Program-made: the position numbers and the translations under genes
In this document: positions 15,942 to 24,006 of the stretch, piece by piece
Position numbering within the stretch: position 1 is the stretch's first letter
Layout: each line of letters begins with the position of its first letter
From: Flavobacteriaceae bacterium GF1
Lineage (GTDB): Bacteria; Bacteroidota; Bacteroidia; Flavobacteriales; Flavobacteriaceae
Reading direction: 5' to 3'
DNA length: 64,000 nt
Assembly (NCBI GenBank): GCA_009797885.1
Contig: WNKP01000006.1
Span: 248,001 to 312,000, forward strand
Notes under the pieces: model-generated
What the model was told of the DNA's origin: nothing
Databases searched by the model: none
What the model saw: the letters and a program-made list of their open reading frames with translations, nothing else

Positions 15942-17188
15942 GAATATTCAAATTTGGGGGGGCATCCGTAAAGGACGCCGAAGGCGTACGCAATGTGGTC
16001 AAGGTATTGCAAACGGTGGGCCACGAAAATACCTTAATGGTAGTCTCAGCGATGGGGAAAATGACCAATGCCATGGAGGCCGTGGTCAATGCCTATTTTA
16101 AGGATGAGTCCCTTTTGGATGAAAAAATCCAGTTTATAGCGGATTACCATAAAGGTATTATCAATGACTTGTTTGAAGCCAAAAATCATGGGATACACCA
16201 CAAACTCAATAAACTGATTGAGGAGTTCCGCGGGTTTTTGCTCTGGAACAAATCACCAAAGTATGGTTTTGTCTATGATCAAGTGGTAGGGTATGGGGAG
16301 TTGATATCCACGGCAATCGTAAGTGCTTATCTTAGGGAAATAGGTATTGAAAACGAGTGGTTGGACGTCCGCGAATTGATCAAGACGGACAATGCCTATC
16401 GTGAAGGCAAAGTGGACTGGGAAGTCACAGGGAATCGTATCCGATCCCGTATCGATACCAAAAAATTGAATGTTACCCAGGGGTTTTTGGGAAGTGATGA
16501 GAATAACTTCACTACTACCTTGGGAAGGGAAGGTTCGGACTATACCGCTGCCATATTGGGGTATTGCCTGGATGCCGACTCCGTCACCATTTGGAAAGAC
16601 GTGCCCGGGGTTTTGAACGCCGATCCCAGACATTTTCAGGAAACCCGGAAACTGGAACAGATCAGTTATCGGGAAGCCATAGAACTGGCATTTTATGGAG
16701 CGTCGGTAATTCACCCTAAAACCCTACAGCCCTTACAGCGGAAGGGAATACCCCTGTTCGTGAAATCATTTGTGGATCCAAGGACCTCGGGAACCAAGGT
16801 GGGCAAAGGGGTGAAGATTTCCCCAGATGTCCCCTGTTTTATAGTGAAGAAGGAACAAGTACTTTTAAAACTGTCGTCATTGGATTTTTCCTTTATCGTG
16901 GAAGACAACATCAGTGCAATTTTCAAGCTCTTCCATGAGCATCGGTTAAAGGTGGATTTGATTCAAAATTCGGCCATTAGCTTTTCCGTCTGTTTGGACA
17001 ATAAATTTGATGGTTTAAAAACCCTTCTTCCCGTTTTGGAAGAACGGTTTAAAGTGGTATGCCACGAAGGGGTCTCCCTTTACACTATAAGACATTTTGA
17101 TGAAAATGCCGTTGAGTCCATCTTAAATGGGTTTGATGTTTTGGTGGAGCAAAGGGGAAAAGAGACGGTGCAACTTGTGGTGAAATAG
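15938..17188 (+). CDS. aspartate kinase
   Basis: 416 residues, the size of a monofunctional aspartokinase. The amino acid kinase domain starts at RIFKFGGASVKDAEGV (KFGG is the ATP/phosphate site) and continues with TTTLGREGSDYTAAIL (about residue 190) and VTIWKDVPGVLNADPR (about residue 215), then AIELAFYGASVIHPKTLQPL. The C-terminal 130 residues look like a degenerate ACT regulatory region. The enzyme makes aspartyl-phosphate, the first step to lysine, methionine and threonine. Other aspartokinase genes likely exist elsewhere, so no numbered symbol is given. It overlaps the upstream GNAT gene by 4 nt. Confidence 0.93.
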   Translation: MRIFKFGGASVKDAEGVRNVVKVLQTVGHENTLMVVSAMGKMTNAMEAVVNAYFKDESLLDEKIQFIADYHKGIINDLFEAKNHGIHHKLNKLIEEFRGFLLWNKSPKYGFVYDQVVGYGELISTAIVSAYLREIGIENEWLDVRELIKTDNAYREGKVDWEVTGNRIRSRIDTKKLNVTQGFLGSDENNFTTTLGREGSDYTAAILGYCLDADSVTIWKDVPGVLNADPRHFQETRKLEQISYREAIELAFYGASVIHPKTLQPLQRKGIPLFVKSFVDPRTSGTKVGKGVKISPDVPCFIVKKEQVLLKLSSLDFSFIVEDNISAIFKLFHEHRLKVDLIQNSAISFSVCLDNKFDGLKTLLPVLEERFKVVCHEGVSLYTIRHFDENAVESILNGFDVLVEQRGKETVQLVVK

Positions 17189-17247
17189 GATTTCTTCGGT
17201 CGCTACTTCTGCTATTTTTCTATATTTACCGTAACTAAATCAATCAC

Positions 17248-19047
17248 ATGGGGCTGGTTTCTGCGAAAGAGGTTGCCAAGGTTGTCCATTTGGATAAGTA
17301 CGGATTTGTTGGAACATTTATAGGTTGGTTGTTGATGCAGGTTACCCGTATCTCCACCATGAACAACTTTTATGACAAGCACCAGGATTTGGATGGCCAT
17401 GAGTTCTGCGAGGCTATCCTGGAGCATTATGAGATTGATTTTGAATTGGTTGAGGAAGAACTGAAACGTTTGCCCAAAAACGGTCCCTTTATTACCATCT
17501 CCAACCACCCATTGGGCGGGATAGATGGGGTACTTCTCTTAAAACTGATGCTGGAACAGCGATCGGACTTCAAAATCATTGCCAACTTCCTTTTGCACCG
17601 GATAGAACCTTTGAAGCCTTACATCATGCCGGTCAATCCTTTTGAAAATCATAAGGATGCCAAAAGTAGTATTACCGGTTTCAAAAATGCATTACAGCAC
17701 TTACAGGAAGGGCATCCGTTGGGGATTTTCCCGGCAGGTGAGGTATCCACATATCGCGATGGTAAATTGTTGGTGGATAAGCCTTGGGAGGAAGCCGCGT
17801 TAAAACTGATCAAGAAAGCGGAGGTACCCGTGGTACCGATTTATTTTCATGCGCGCAACAGCCGACTGTTTTACCGCCTTTCAAAAATCAATGATGTTTT
17901 TAGAACGGCAAAATTGCCCTCGGAACTGACCACCCAAAGTAGACGCCCCATTAAAGTTAGGATAGGCCAACCCATATCGGTGGCCGCCCAAAAGGAAGAG
18001 GAAACCTTGGAAGGTTTTACGGAATTACTCCGTAAAAAAACCTATCTCCTGGCCAATGTTTTTGAGAAGGAGCGATTAATAGATAAAGTACCCACAAGTT
18101 TAAAGATTCCCAAACCACCACGAAAGATTGCCACTGCGATACGCACGGAAGTCCTTGAAGGTGAAATTGGGAAACTTCGCGAAAAGGACATGCGCTTGTT
18201 ACAAAGTAAGAACTATGAAGTCTTCCTGGCCCAAGAAGGGGATATGCCCTTCCTTTTAAAGGAAATTGGGCGACAACGCGAGGTAACGTTCCGGGAAGTG
18301 GGGGAGGGTACCAATAATCCCATTGATCTGGATGAATTTGACTCCTATTACCACCACCTGTTCCTTTGGGATGACCAAGATAAATGTATTGTTGGGGCTT
18401 ACCGAATGGGACTTGGCTCGGAGATATTCAAAAACTACGGCATTGATGGTTTTTACCTACAGGACCTATTTGGTTTTGAACCGGAGTTGCACGGGATGAT
18501 GGCCAGATCCATTGAGATGGGCAGGGCTTATATTGTAAAGGAATATCAGCAAAAGCCCATGCCCCTATTTTTGCTTTGGAAGGGTATTGTGCACACCACA
18601 CTGCGCTTTCCGGAACACAAATATTTAATTGGTGGGGTAAGTATCAGCAACCAATTCTCGAACTTCTCCAAGTCATTGATGATCGAATTTATGAAGTCCC
18701 ATTATTGGGATCCTTATGTGGCACAGTATATCCATCCAAAAAAGGAATTTAAGGTAAAGCTTAAAGATGCCGATAAGGAGTTTGTGTTTGATGAAGCCAA
18801 AGCGGACCTCAATAAGTTTGACAGGCTTATTGAAGAAGTGGAACCGGGGAGTCTACGTTTACCGGTATTGATCAAAAAATACATTAAGCAAAACGCCAAG
18901 GTGGTGGCCTTTAATGTAGATCCACTTTTTAATAATTCAGTGGACGGATTGATGTACATAAGAATTGCGGACCTACCAGAAAGCACCGTAAAACCTGTGA
19001 TGGAGGAATTTCAAGCTGAATTGGAACGCAAAATGTCCGAACCTTAA
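17248..19047 (+). CDS. olsF: bifunctional acyltransferase, OlsF-like (ornithine lipid synthesis)
   Basis: 599 residues with two acyltransferase domains. The N-terminal half is PlsC-like, with the catalytic NHxxxxD as NHPLGGID (about residue 88) and the glycerolipid-site motif FPAGEVSTYRDG (about residue 165). The C-terminal half is the hemolysin/OlsB-like N-acyltransferase type, with GAYRMGLGSEIF, FYLQDLFGFEPEL and EMGRAYIVKEYQ. This fusion matches OlsF, which in Serratia and Flavobacterium johnsoniae carries out both acylation steps of ornithine lipid synthesis. The assignment is by architecture. ATG start at 17248, with a TATATTTA element at 17221-17228 as a possible promoter. It converges on arsC with a 4-nt overlap. 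Confidence 0.83.
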   Translation: MGLVSAKEVAKVVHLDKYGFVGTFIGWLLMQVTRISTMNNFYDKHQDLDGHEFCEAILEHYEIDFELVEEELKRLPKNGPFITISNHPLGGIDGVLLLKLMLEQRSDFKIIANFLLHRIEPLKPYIMPVNPFENHKDAKSSITGFKNALQHLQEGHPLGIFPAGEVSTYRDGKLLVDKPWEEAALKLIKKAEVPVVPIYFHARNSRLFYRLSKINDVFRTAKLPSELTTQSRRPIKVRIGQPISVAAQKEEETLEGFTELLRKKTYLLANVFEKERLIDKVPTSLKIPKPPRKIATAIRTEVLEGEIGKLREKDMRLLQSKNYEVFLAQEGDMPFLLKEIGRQREVTFREVGEGTNNPIDLDEFDSYYHHLFLWDDQDKCIVGAYRMGLGSEIFKNYGIDGFYLQDLFGFEPELHGMMARSIEMGRAYIVKEYQQKPMPLFLLWKGIVHTTLRFPEHKYLIGGVSISNQFSNFSKSLMIEFMKSHYWDPYVAQYIHPKKEFKVKLKDADKEFVFDEAKADLNKFDRLIEEVEPGSLRLPVLIKKYIKQNAKVVAFNVDPLFNNSVDGLMYIRIADLPESTVKPVMEEFQAELERKMSEP

Positions 19048-19466
19048 TTCACCAATTCCTCCTTAACAAAGGTCTCACAAAACTCTTTTATGTGGTTCCG
19101 GGTTTCCAAAAAAGCACGATGCTTCTCCTCACTGGTCCCTTCCACCTTGGAAGGGTCCTTAAAGTTATGGTGCAAACGTTGGGCATTTTTGGCGGGAATA
19201 AATGGACAGTTTTCCTTGGCATGGTCACAAACGGTAATAATGTAATCCCACTCTATGCCCTCATACTCATCCACGTGATTGGAGGTATGATGGGAAATAT
19301 CCACGCCATCTTCCTTCATAATGGAAACGGCGCCTGGATTTAGTCCATGTGTTTCTATACCGGCACTATACACCGTTGCCAATTCACTTTGGTAATAATT
19401 TAAGTACCCGTGAGCCATCTGACTGCGACAGGAATTTCCCGTGCACAACACCAATACATTTTTCAT
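19044..19466 (-). CDS. arsC: thioredoxin-coupled arsenate reductase (LMW phosphatase family)
   Basis: 140 residues. It opens with the phosphatase P-loop VLCTGNSCRSQMAHGYL (CX5R with the extra Cys and Ser typical of ArsC). The second redox pair is in ITVCDHAKENCPFIP, corresponding to the Cys82/Cys89 relay of the Staphylococcus enzyme. It therefore reduces arsenate to arsenite with thioredoxin. It is last in the leftward series arsR, DUF6428, ArsN1-like GNAT, arsC. No arsenite exporter follows; the next gene is the convergent olsF-like gene. Confidence 0.92.
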   Translation of the reverse strand: MKNVLVLCTGNSCRSQMAHGYLNYYQSELATVYSAGIETHGLNPGAVSIMKEDGVDISHHTSNHVDEYEGIEWDYIITVCDHAKENCPFIPAKNAQRLHHNFKDPSKVEGTSEEKHRAFLETRNHIKEFCETFVKEELVN

Positions 19467-19479
19467 AACTGAACTTTCT

Positions 19480-19974
19480 TTACGCTATTCCAACCTTTTT
19501 ACTTCGTCTTTCAAAAAGCAAGTTGTCTTTCCAAATCCCGTCATTGGTCTTCCCTATGGATTCCCTTTTGCCCAAAAATCGGAAACCAAGCCGTTCGTGC
19601 AATTTGATACTTGCTTTGTTTTCGGGAAAAATCCCGGATTGCAGGGTCCAATACCCAGCTTGCTCACTTTCTGCAATGAGTCGCGCCAATAGTACTTTCC
19701 CAACGCCTTTGCCCCGTGCGTTTTCACCGATATAAATACTGATTTCGGCAACCCCTCCATAGACACAACGACTGCTAACGGGTGAAAGGGCGGCCCAACC
19801 CTGAATGGAGCCATCTTCTTCGGCAATTAGGCGGCACAGTTTTATATGGGCCTTGTCCCAATCCCCATATTGGGGAACATTGGTCTCAAAAGTGGCATAT
19901 CCCGTGGCGATGCCTTCGTTATAGATTCGAGCTACATCGCTCCAATCGCTTTGAGTCATTTCTCTAATCACCAT
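19480..19974 (-). CDS. GNAT acetyltransferase, phosphinothricin/arsinothricin-resistance type (ArsN1-like)
   Basis: 164 residues from ATG 19974 (a GTG three codons upstream is possible). The sequence is of the phosphinothricin acetyltransferase group: REMTQSDWSDVARIYNEGI, TFETNVPQYGDWD, GWAALSPVSSRCVYGGVAE, the acetyl-CoA loop NARGKGVGKVLL (about residue 95), IFPENKASIKLHERLGF and a C-terminus GIWKDNLLFERRS. ArsN1 members acetylate the arsenic-containing antibiotic arsinothricin; the placement between arsC and arsR supports that reading, although phosphinothricin-type or orphan activity cannot be excluded. It follows the DUF6428 gene with about 10 bp between them. Confidence 0.85.
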   Translation of the reverse strand: MVIREMTQSDWSDVARIYNEGIATGYATFETNVPQYGDWDKAHIKLCRLIAEEDGSIQGWAALSPVSSRCVYGGVAEISIYIGENARGKGVGKVLLARLIAESEQAGYWTLQSGIFPENKASIKLHERLGFRFLGKRESIGKTNDGIWKDNLLFERRSKKVGIA

Positions 19975-19983
19975 AGGAGGCAC

Positions 19984-20472
19984 TTAACAACATCCGCTGC
20001 CGGGCACACAGGAAACGGCAACGTCTGAAACAACCTCTTCAGGGATACCACAGGTTTCCTTGGCCTTACAATCGGTTTTTTCTACCGCAAGTTTAATAAC
20101 TAATTCGTTAGCGTTCCACAACAGGTCATTAACAAAAAGTTGCGCGGTGTGAAAGTTATCGTTACTATATTCAAACTTTACTTCCGCTTCCCTTGCCATT
20201 GGTTTAATCTTGTCCACCCGATTTAGGATGGACAGTGCCTTACGAACGGTCATGAATTCCTTTTTATCCTTTTCTACCGGACTTTCATAAAGCTGTATTA
20301 CGGTTTCCTTCCAATAGTCCGTATTGGCTCCGCAATCAACGGAGTCCACGATGGTATTTTTGATTTCGGTAATATGGTAATTGGCTTTTACGAATTCTCC
20401 TTGCCGGTATTCAAATAATAGCGATTTGTTCTGATGGGATTCAAGTGTCTCCAATAATTCTTTTGTTTGCAT
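19984..20472 (-). CDS. DUF6428 family protein of the arsenic operon
   Basis: 162 residues from ATG 20472. I recognise the DUF6428 pattern found in Bacteroidetes ars operons: ELLETLESHQNKSLLFEY, VKANYHITEIKNTIVDSVDC, DYWKETVIQLYE and LVIKLAVEKTDCKAKETCG. No function is established. The protein ends in a cysteine-rich tail with SCVPGSGCC, and holds further cysteines at CGIPEE, so an arsenite-binding role is plausible but inferred. It starts 2 bp after the arsR stop and is followed by the ArsN1-like gene. Confidence 0.8.
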   Translation of the reverse strand: MQTKELLETLESHQNKSLLFEYRQGEFVKANYHITEIKNTIVDSVDCGANTDYWKETVIQLYESPVEKDKKEFMTVRKALSILNRVDKIKPMAREAEVKFEYSNDNFHTAQLFVNDLLWNANELVIKLAVEKTDCKAKETCGIPEEVVSDVAVSCVPGSGCC

Positions 20473-20474
20473 GA

Positions 20475-20798
20475 TTAACAGCAATTTTGATTAATACTAG
20501 AGAAAAAAGAGTTGAAAAACTGCTGCAGTTCCAACCATTTTTCCTGATCGATACAATAACAAAGGTTCTTACCTTCAAAGGTTCCCTTTAGTAACCCAAT
20601 TTTTTTGATTTCGTTTAGGTGTTGGGAAATAGTGGGTTGCGCAAGACCAATCTCATCCACCAAATCCGTGCAAATACAACTATCCTGTTTGCTTATAAAT
20701 TCCAGGATGGCTATCCTCGCTGGATGGGCCATGACTTTGGCGGCCTGGGCCAGTTCATTATGGCGGATGGAAAAGATATGTGTTTTTGTTGCTCCCAT
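20475..20798 (-). CDS. arsR: ArsR family transcriptional repressor
   Basis: 107 residues from ATG 20798; an upstream in-frame TTG at 20816 would put the operator palindrome inside the gene. The winged helix-turn-helix is clear: AQAAKVMAHPARIAILEFI, then CICTDLVDEIGLAQPTISQH (the metalloid-sensing CxC in the alpha3-type helix plus recognition helix), and LKKGTFEGKNL-like wing residues. The C-terminus ends NQNCC, giving an additional vicinal cysteine pair that could bind As(III), as C-terminal cysteines do in some ArsR proteins. It is the first gene of the operon and likely represses it through the palindrome just upstream. Confidence 0.92.
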   Translation of the reverse strand: MGATKTHIFSIRHNELAQAAKVMAHPARIAILEFISKQDSCICTDLVDEIGLAQPTISQHLNEIKKIGLLKGTFEGKNLCYCIDQEKWLELQQFFNSFFSSINQNCC

Positions 20799-20807
20799 TA
20801 TAAAATG

Positions 20808-20819
20808 ATATTGCAATAT
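20808..20819. promoter_or_regulatory. probable ArsR operator palindrome
   Basis: ATATTGCAATAT is a perfect 12-bp palindrome, 9 nt upstream of the arsR ATG. Its position over the likely start of transcription fits autorepression. On the minus strand TAATATTG overlaps it and resembles a -7 element. Confidence 0.5.
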
Positions 20820-20841
20820 TACGATGATATATTGAAATAAA

Positions 20842-20869
20842 AAAGGTCAGAAGCATTTTTCTGACCTTT
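20842..20869 (-). terminator. intrinsic terminator of the TM2 gene
   Basis: AAAGGTCAGAA pairs perfectly with TTCTGACCTTT around a 6-nt loop; on the minus strand the stem is followed by a T-rich tract. It lies 5 bp after the TM2-domain gene stop and isolates it from the ars operon. Confidence 0.85.
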
Positions 20870-20874
20870 GGAGT

Positions 20875-21309
20875 CTAGAACCAAGGTTTTTTGCCCACTT
20901 GATAGGTGTTGTAAAACTCTTCATCTGACTTGGTCAGATAAATAATTCCTTCAATAAGCCCAACTAGGCCTGTTGCCCATACTAAAAATACACCTACTCC
21001 TACACATGTTAGTACCATCCCGACAACCGTTATGCCCAACAAGATGAAACCTTCTTTTTGATACCCTAAAATGAATTTGTGGATACCTAGCGAACCTACA
21101 ATAATTCCGAGGATACCTGCCAAGATTTTTTTGTTGTCCCCGCTGGCATTTTTAAGTCCCTCTGAGAATTCATTAGCGGTTTTCTTGGCTTCATCGGCAA
21201 AATCACTGGCTGCTTCTTTGGCATCTGCAGCTGCATCCTTGGCGGCTTCCTTTGCTTTGTCAAAAGCTTCTTCGGCCTTATCTCCTAAATCTTTTTTTTC
21301 TTCAGACAT
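20875..21309 (-). CDS. TM2 domain-containing membrane protein
   Basis: 144 residues. The N-terminal 60 residues form a highly charged Ala/Lys/Glu/Asp helix (EEAFDKAKEAAKDAAADAKE), similar to apolipophorin-like or late-embryogenesis repeats and probably a coiled coil. The C-terminal part is a TM2 domain: KKILAGILGIIVGSLGIHKF, FILGYQKEGFILLGITVVG and a second hydrophobic segment ending GLVGLIEGIIYL. TM2 proteins sit in the inner membrane; no molecular function is known. It is a single gene with its own promoter (21339-21367) and terminator. Confidence 0.85.
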   Translation of the reverse strand: MSEEKKDLGDKAEEAFDKAKEAAKDAAADAKEAASDFADEAKKTANEFSEGLKNASGDNKKILAGILGIIVGSLGIHKFILGYQKEGFILLGITVVGMVLTCVGVGVFLVWATGLVGLIEGIIYLTKSDEEFYNTYQVGKKPWF

Positions 21310-21338
21310 GGTTTTTTTTTATGTGGGTTGAACAATGT

Positions 21339-21367
21339 TAAATGTAGCAATTTTTTTGATACTCCAA
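21339..21367 (-). promoter_or_regulatory. promoter of the TM2 gene
   Basis: On the minus strand a TTG (21367-21365) is followed after 18 nt by TACATTTA (21346-21339), close to TTG-N17-23-TAnnTTTG. The ATG is 29 nt downstream. Confidence 0.5.
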
Positions 21368-21393
21368 TGAATTGTCCATCAGTGTTTTACTCA

Positions 21394-21606
21394 GAGCCTG
21401 TTTGGGAATTTGTCAATTGTTTTCTTATGTCCCTTTTTGCAGCCAGCGCACCATCCGGCCCCTCTTTCAAAGGCCAAACCGTTGGCCTTTTCTTCCGGTC
21501 CTGTTAAAATTTTAGTCCATAACTATGGCTATGGACTAAAATTTTGCCTCGTTCCGCACTAAAAATGGCCTATAACAATTCCAATCACGAATTCCCAAAC
21601 AGGCTC
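21394..21606. mobile_element. MITE, 213 bp, with TCA target duplication
   Basis: The ends are inverted repeats: GAGCCTGTTTGGGAATT at the left and its complement AATTCCCAAACAGGCTC at the right (17 bp perfect, then partial). Both sides are flanked by TCA (21391-21393 and 21607-21609), a 3-bp TNA-type duplication. The core holds a perfect 16-bp hairpin (21506-21521 with 21530-21545) and a second hairpin AAAGGCCAA-ACCG-TTGGCCTTT. No transposase is encoded. The right-hand TCA is the complement of the ferredoxin TGA stop. Ends and TNA duplication resemble IS5-family (IS1031-like) elements, which I infer as the source of transposase. Confidence 0.88.
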
Positions 21607-21837
21607 TCAAACCAATTTGGTGCTGATAATTTTTACGGGACACGCTTTTTGGGCTTCCTTACATGGAGTATAGCTGGCATCATCAGTGGATTTGAAGGTA
21701 TGGAATCCCTTTTTCTCTACCGAATGTAATAAAACGCTCTTGCCATCATTACGTGCCATTTGAAAATACGCTGGCGCCAACTCCACACAGTAGTTACAGC
21801 CTATGCACTTTTTACGTTGTAGGGTAACCACTACCAT
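21607..21837 (-). CDS. 4Fe-4S ferredoxin
   Basis: 76 residues. The cluster ligands are CIGCNYC near residue 11 plus a later Cys, and CKEAQKACP near residue 58, giving one 4Fe-4S cluster in a monocluster ferredoxin. It carries electrons in the cytoplasm. The ATG overlaps the stop of the upstream U32 gene (TGATG), so the two are translationally coupled and probably functionally linked. The TGA stop is formed by the target-site copy of a MITE inserted immediately downstream. Confidence 0.87.
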   Translation of the reverse strand: MVVVTLQRKKCIGCNYCVELAPAYFQMARNDGKSVLLHSVEKKGFHTFKSTDDASYTPCKEAQKACPVKIISTKLV

Positions 21838-23081
21838 CAGGTATTCTTTACAATTTTATACAGTTTGTCCGATGGTCTTATGCGGAAATCCAAAGGGATG
21901 GTGCACGAATCGTTCTTGGTCGCCTTTTCCTTTTTTTCGTCATTGACCAACATTTGGGTGAGCACAAATTCCTTGGCACCCGTAGTGGGACCGGTTATCA
22001 ATACGGTGTCGCCAATGTTCAGGTCATAGGCCTCTATTTTGAACTCCCCGATTTTTGCTTTGGGAAAATAATGCTGCCCTTTACCTAAATAGACCTTTTT
22101 CTGGGTGGCCTTGGAACCATCCACATTGCTCCATTCCCCCAATTTCTGCCCCAGGTAATAGCCGCTCCAAAAGCCCCGGTTGTATACTTTTTTGAGCTCT
22201 TCCATCCAATGGGCCACCTTAACCTGGTCATAGGTTCCCTTATAATGGGTATCGATGGCCTCTCGATAGGTTTTTATTACCTTGGCCACATATTCAGGAG
22301 CACGCCCGCGCCCTTCAATTTTGAGTACTTTGGCCCCAGCAGCTATGACCTGATCCAAAAAATCCAATGTACAGAGATCTTTGGGGGACATCATGTATTC
22401 GTTATCCAATGCTATCTCGAAACCGGTATCCTGGTCGATTACTGTATACTTTTTCCGGCAGTTTTGCTTGCATGCCCCTCTATTGGCCGAAGAATTGTGG
22501 GCGTGTAGGCTTAGGTAACATTTTCCTGAAACCGCCATGCAGAGTGCTCCATGTCCAAAGATTTCAATTTCCACCAAATTACCCGAAGGCCCCCTAACAT
22601 TTTCCTTTTTGATCTGATCGGTGATTTTTTGGATTTGCCGTAGGCTCAGTTCCCTGCTCAGTACCATGGTGTCCGCAAACAAGGCATAAAATTTCACCGT
22701 TTCTATGTTGGTGATATTGATTTGTGTGGAGATGTGGACTTCCATCCCAATTTGGCGTGCATACGCAATAACGGCCTGGTCCATAGCGATTACCGCAGTG
22801 ATCTCCGCAGCTTTGGCCGCATTGAGGAGGGTCTTTACAAGCGATAGGTCATGGTCATAAATAATGGTGTTCAAGGTAAGGTAGGTACGTACATTTTTGG
22901 CCCTGCACCGTTCTGCCACCTCTTGCAGATCGTTAAGACCAAAGTTGATATTGGACCGTGCCCGCATATTGAGTTGTTCCACACCAAAATAGACCGAATC
23001 CGCCCCATTGTCCAAAGCGGCCTGAAGTGACTCAAAATTGCCCGCCGGGGCCATAAGCTCTATTTTTCCCGTTGTTGTCAT
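21837..23081 (-). CDS. U32 family protein, tRNA uridine hydroxylase (TrhP/YegQ-like)
   Basis: 414 residues. It begins KIELMAPAGNFESLQAALDN and GADSVYFGVEQLNMRARS, the U32 hallmark, and carries the cysteine-rich block FGHGALCMAVSGKCYLSLHA with NRGACKQNCRKKY (about residues 170-205), which includes the family signature and likely binds an Fe-S cluster. E. coli TrhP in this family hydroxylates U34 of tRNAs using prephenate. The original peptidase annotation is probably a misnomer here. The overlapping ferredoxin gene fits an Fe-S or electron requirement. Other U32 paralogues (ubiquinone UbiU/V, RlhA) are less likely given lack of neighbours. ATG at 23081. Confidence 0.85.
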   Translation of the reverse strand: MTTTGKIELMAPAGNFESLQAALDNGADSVYFGVEQLNMRARSNINFGLNDLQEVAERCRAKNVRTYLTLNTIIYDHDLSLVKTLLNAAKAAEITAVIAMDQAVIAYARQIGMEVHISTQINITNIETVKFYALFADTMVLSRELSLRQIQKITDQIKKENVRGPSGNLVEIEIFGHGALCMAVSGKCYLSLHAHNSSANRGACKQNCRKKYTVIDQDTGFEIALDNEYMMSPKDLCTLDFLDQVIAAGAKVLKIEGRGRAPEYVAKVIKTYREAIDTHYKGTYDQVKVAHWMEELKKVYNRGFWSGYYLGQKLGEWSNVDGSKATQKKVYLGKGQHYFPKAKIGEFKIEAYDLNIGDTVLITGPTTGAKEFVLTQMLVNDEKKEKATKNDSCTIPLDFRIRPSDKLYKIVKNT

Positions 23082-23150
23082 GCCAAGATTTCCAGTGGGG
23101 CAAAATTACAAAATGGGCGGCAATGCACTACGCATTTGAAGGTATTGGTC

Positions 23151-23543
23151 CTATTGGTCCAGGAAAGCTTTGTCCACGGGTTCCCAAAGTTCTATTTTAT
23201 TGCCCTCGGGGTCCAATATCCATCCAAATTTACCGTAATCGTATTCTTCCATTTCACCAACAACGGTTACGCCTTCCTCTTTGAGGACCTCCAAAAGCGC
23301 TTCTAGATTTTCCACCCGGAAGTTCATCATAAACTGTTTTTCACTGGGCTGAAAATAGGTGGTATTTTCCTTAAAGGGACTCCATTGTGTTGAACAGTCG
23401 TTTCCGTCCTGGTCTCTCCACCAGAATGTCCATCCGTATTGATCTGTGGGGATTCCCAAATGGGTCTTGTACCAACTTTTAATTTCATCCGGATTCTTGG
23501 TTTTAAAAAAGAATCCTCCCAGGCCTGTTACTCTTTTTTTCAT
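23151..23543 (-). CDS. VOC (glyoxalase/bleomycin resistance) family protein
   Basis: 130 residues of one vicinal oxygen chelate domain: GLGGFFFKTKNPDEIKSWYK, LGIPTDQYGWTFWWRD, MMNFRVENLEALLEVLKEEG and WILDPEGNKIELWEP. The C-terminal Glu in IELWEP matches the metal-ligand position of the fold. Members catalyse varied metal-dependent reactions, and this one cannot be assigned. The ATG overlaps the DUF1801 stop by 4 nt, so the two are co-transcribed. Confidence 0.87.
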   Translation of the reverse strand: MKKRVTGLGGFFFKTKNPDEIKSWYKTHLGIPTDQYGWTFWWRDQDGNDCSTQWSPFKENTTYFQPSEKQFMMNFRVENLEALLEVLKEEGVTVVGEMEEYDYGKFGWILDPEGNKIELWEPVDKAFLDQ

Positions 23544-23995
23544 CTTTTTGTGTTTTTTTCATATAGTGTAATCCAATCTTCCAAGGTCATTTTTTGACAC
23601 AGCTCCCCGATCAATGGATAGGGGATATTTTCCACTTTTTTAAATCGGATGCAACTTTTCCCCATATCCAATTTGGTCTTCACATACTTGGGATATTCCC
23701 CAACAAACCAGTCCAGCAGGTTTTTGTCAGCGTAGATACCGGAATGGTAAAGGGCCACAAAATTCTTCTGGGAGGCAATATTGATGAACGGTAAGGGCAA
23801 TTTTGGATCACAATGATACCCATGGGGATAAATGGAATGTGGGACAAAATACCCTATCATTTTATACGATATGCCCTCTTCAAAACCTTTGGGCAAATTG
23901 TTTTTAACGGTGTCCCGAAGTTTGGAAATTGCAGCAGTGCGTTCTTTGGGCACCTTTGTAATGTATTCCTCTACGGTATTGGCATCTATGGTCAT
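23540..23995 (-). CDS. DUF1801 domain-containing protein
   Basis: 151 residues with the DUF1801 (YdhG-like) pattern: TVEEYITKVPKERTAAIS, LRDTVKNNLPKGFEEGISYK, FINIASQKNFVALYHSGIY and a C-terminal KKVENIPYPLIGELCQ. Cytoplasmic; no biochemical function is known. ATG at 23995. It starts 12 bp after the DUF4199 stop and overlaps the VOC gene, forming a small leftward operon. Confidence 0.85.
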   Translation of the reverse strand: MTIDANTVEEYITKVPKERTAAISKLRDTVKNNLPKGFEEGISYKMIGYFVPHSIYPHGYHCDPKLPLPFINIASQKNFVALYHSGIYADKNLLDWFVGEYPKYVKTKLDMGKSCIRFKKVENIPYPLIGELCQKMTLEDWITLYEKNTKR

Positions 23996-24006
23996 GATAA
24001 AATGGT

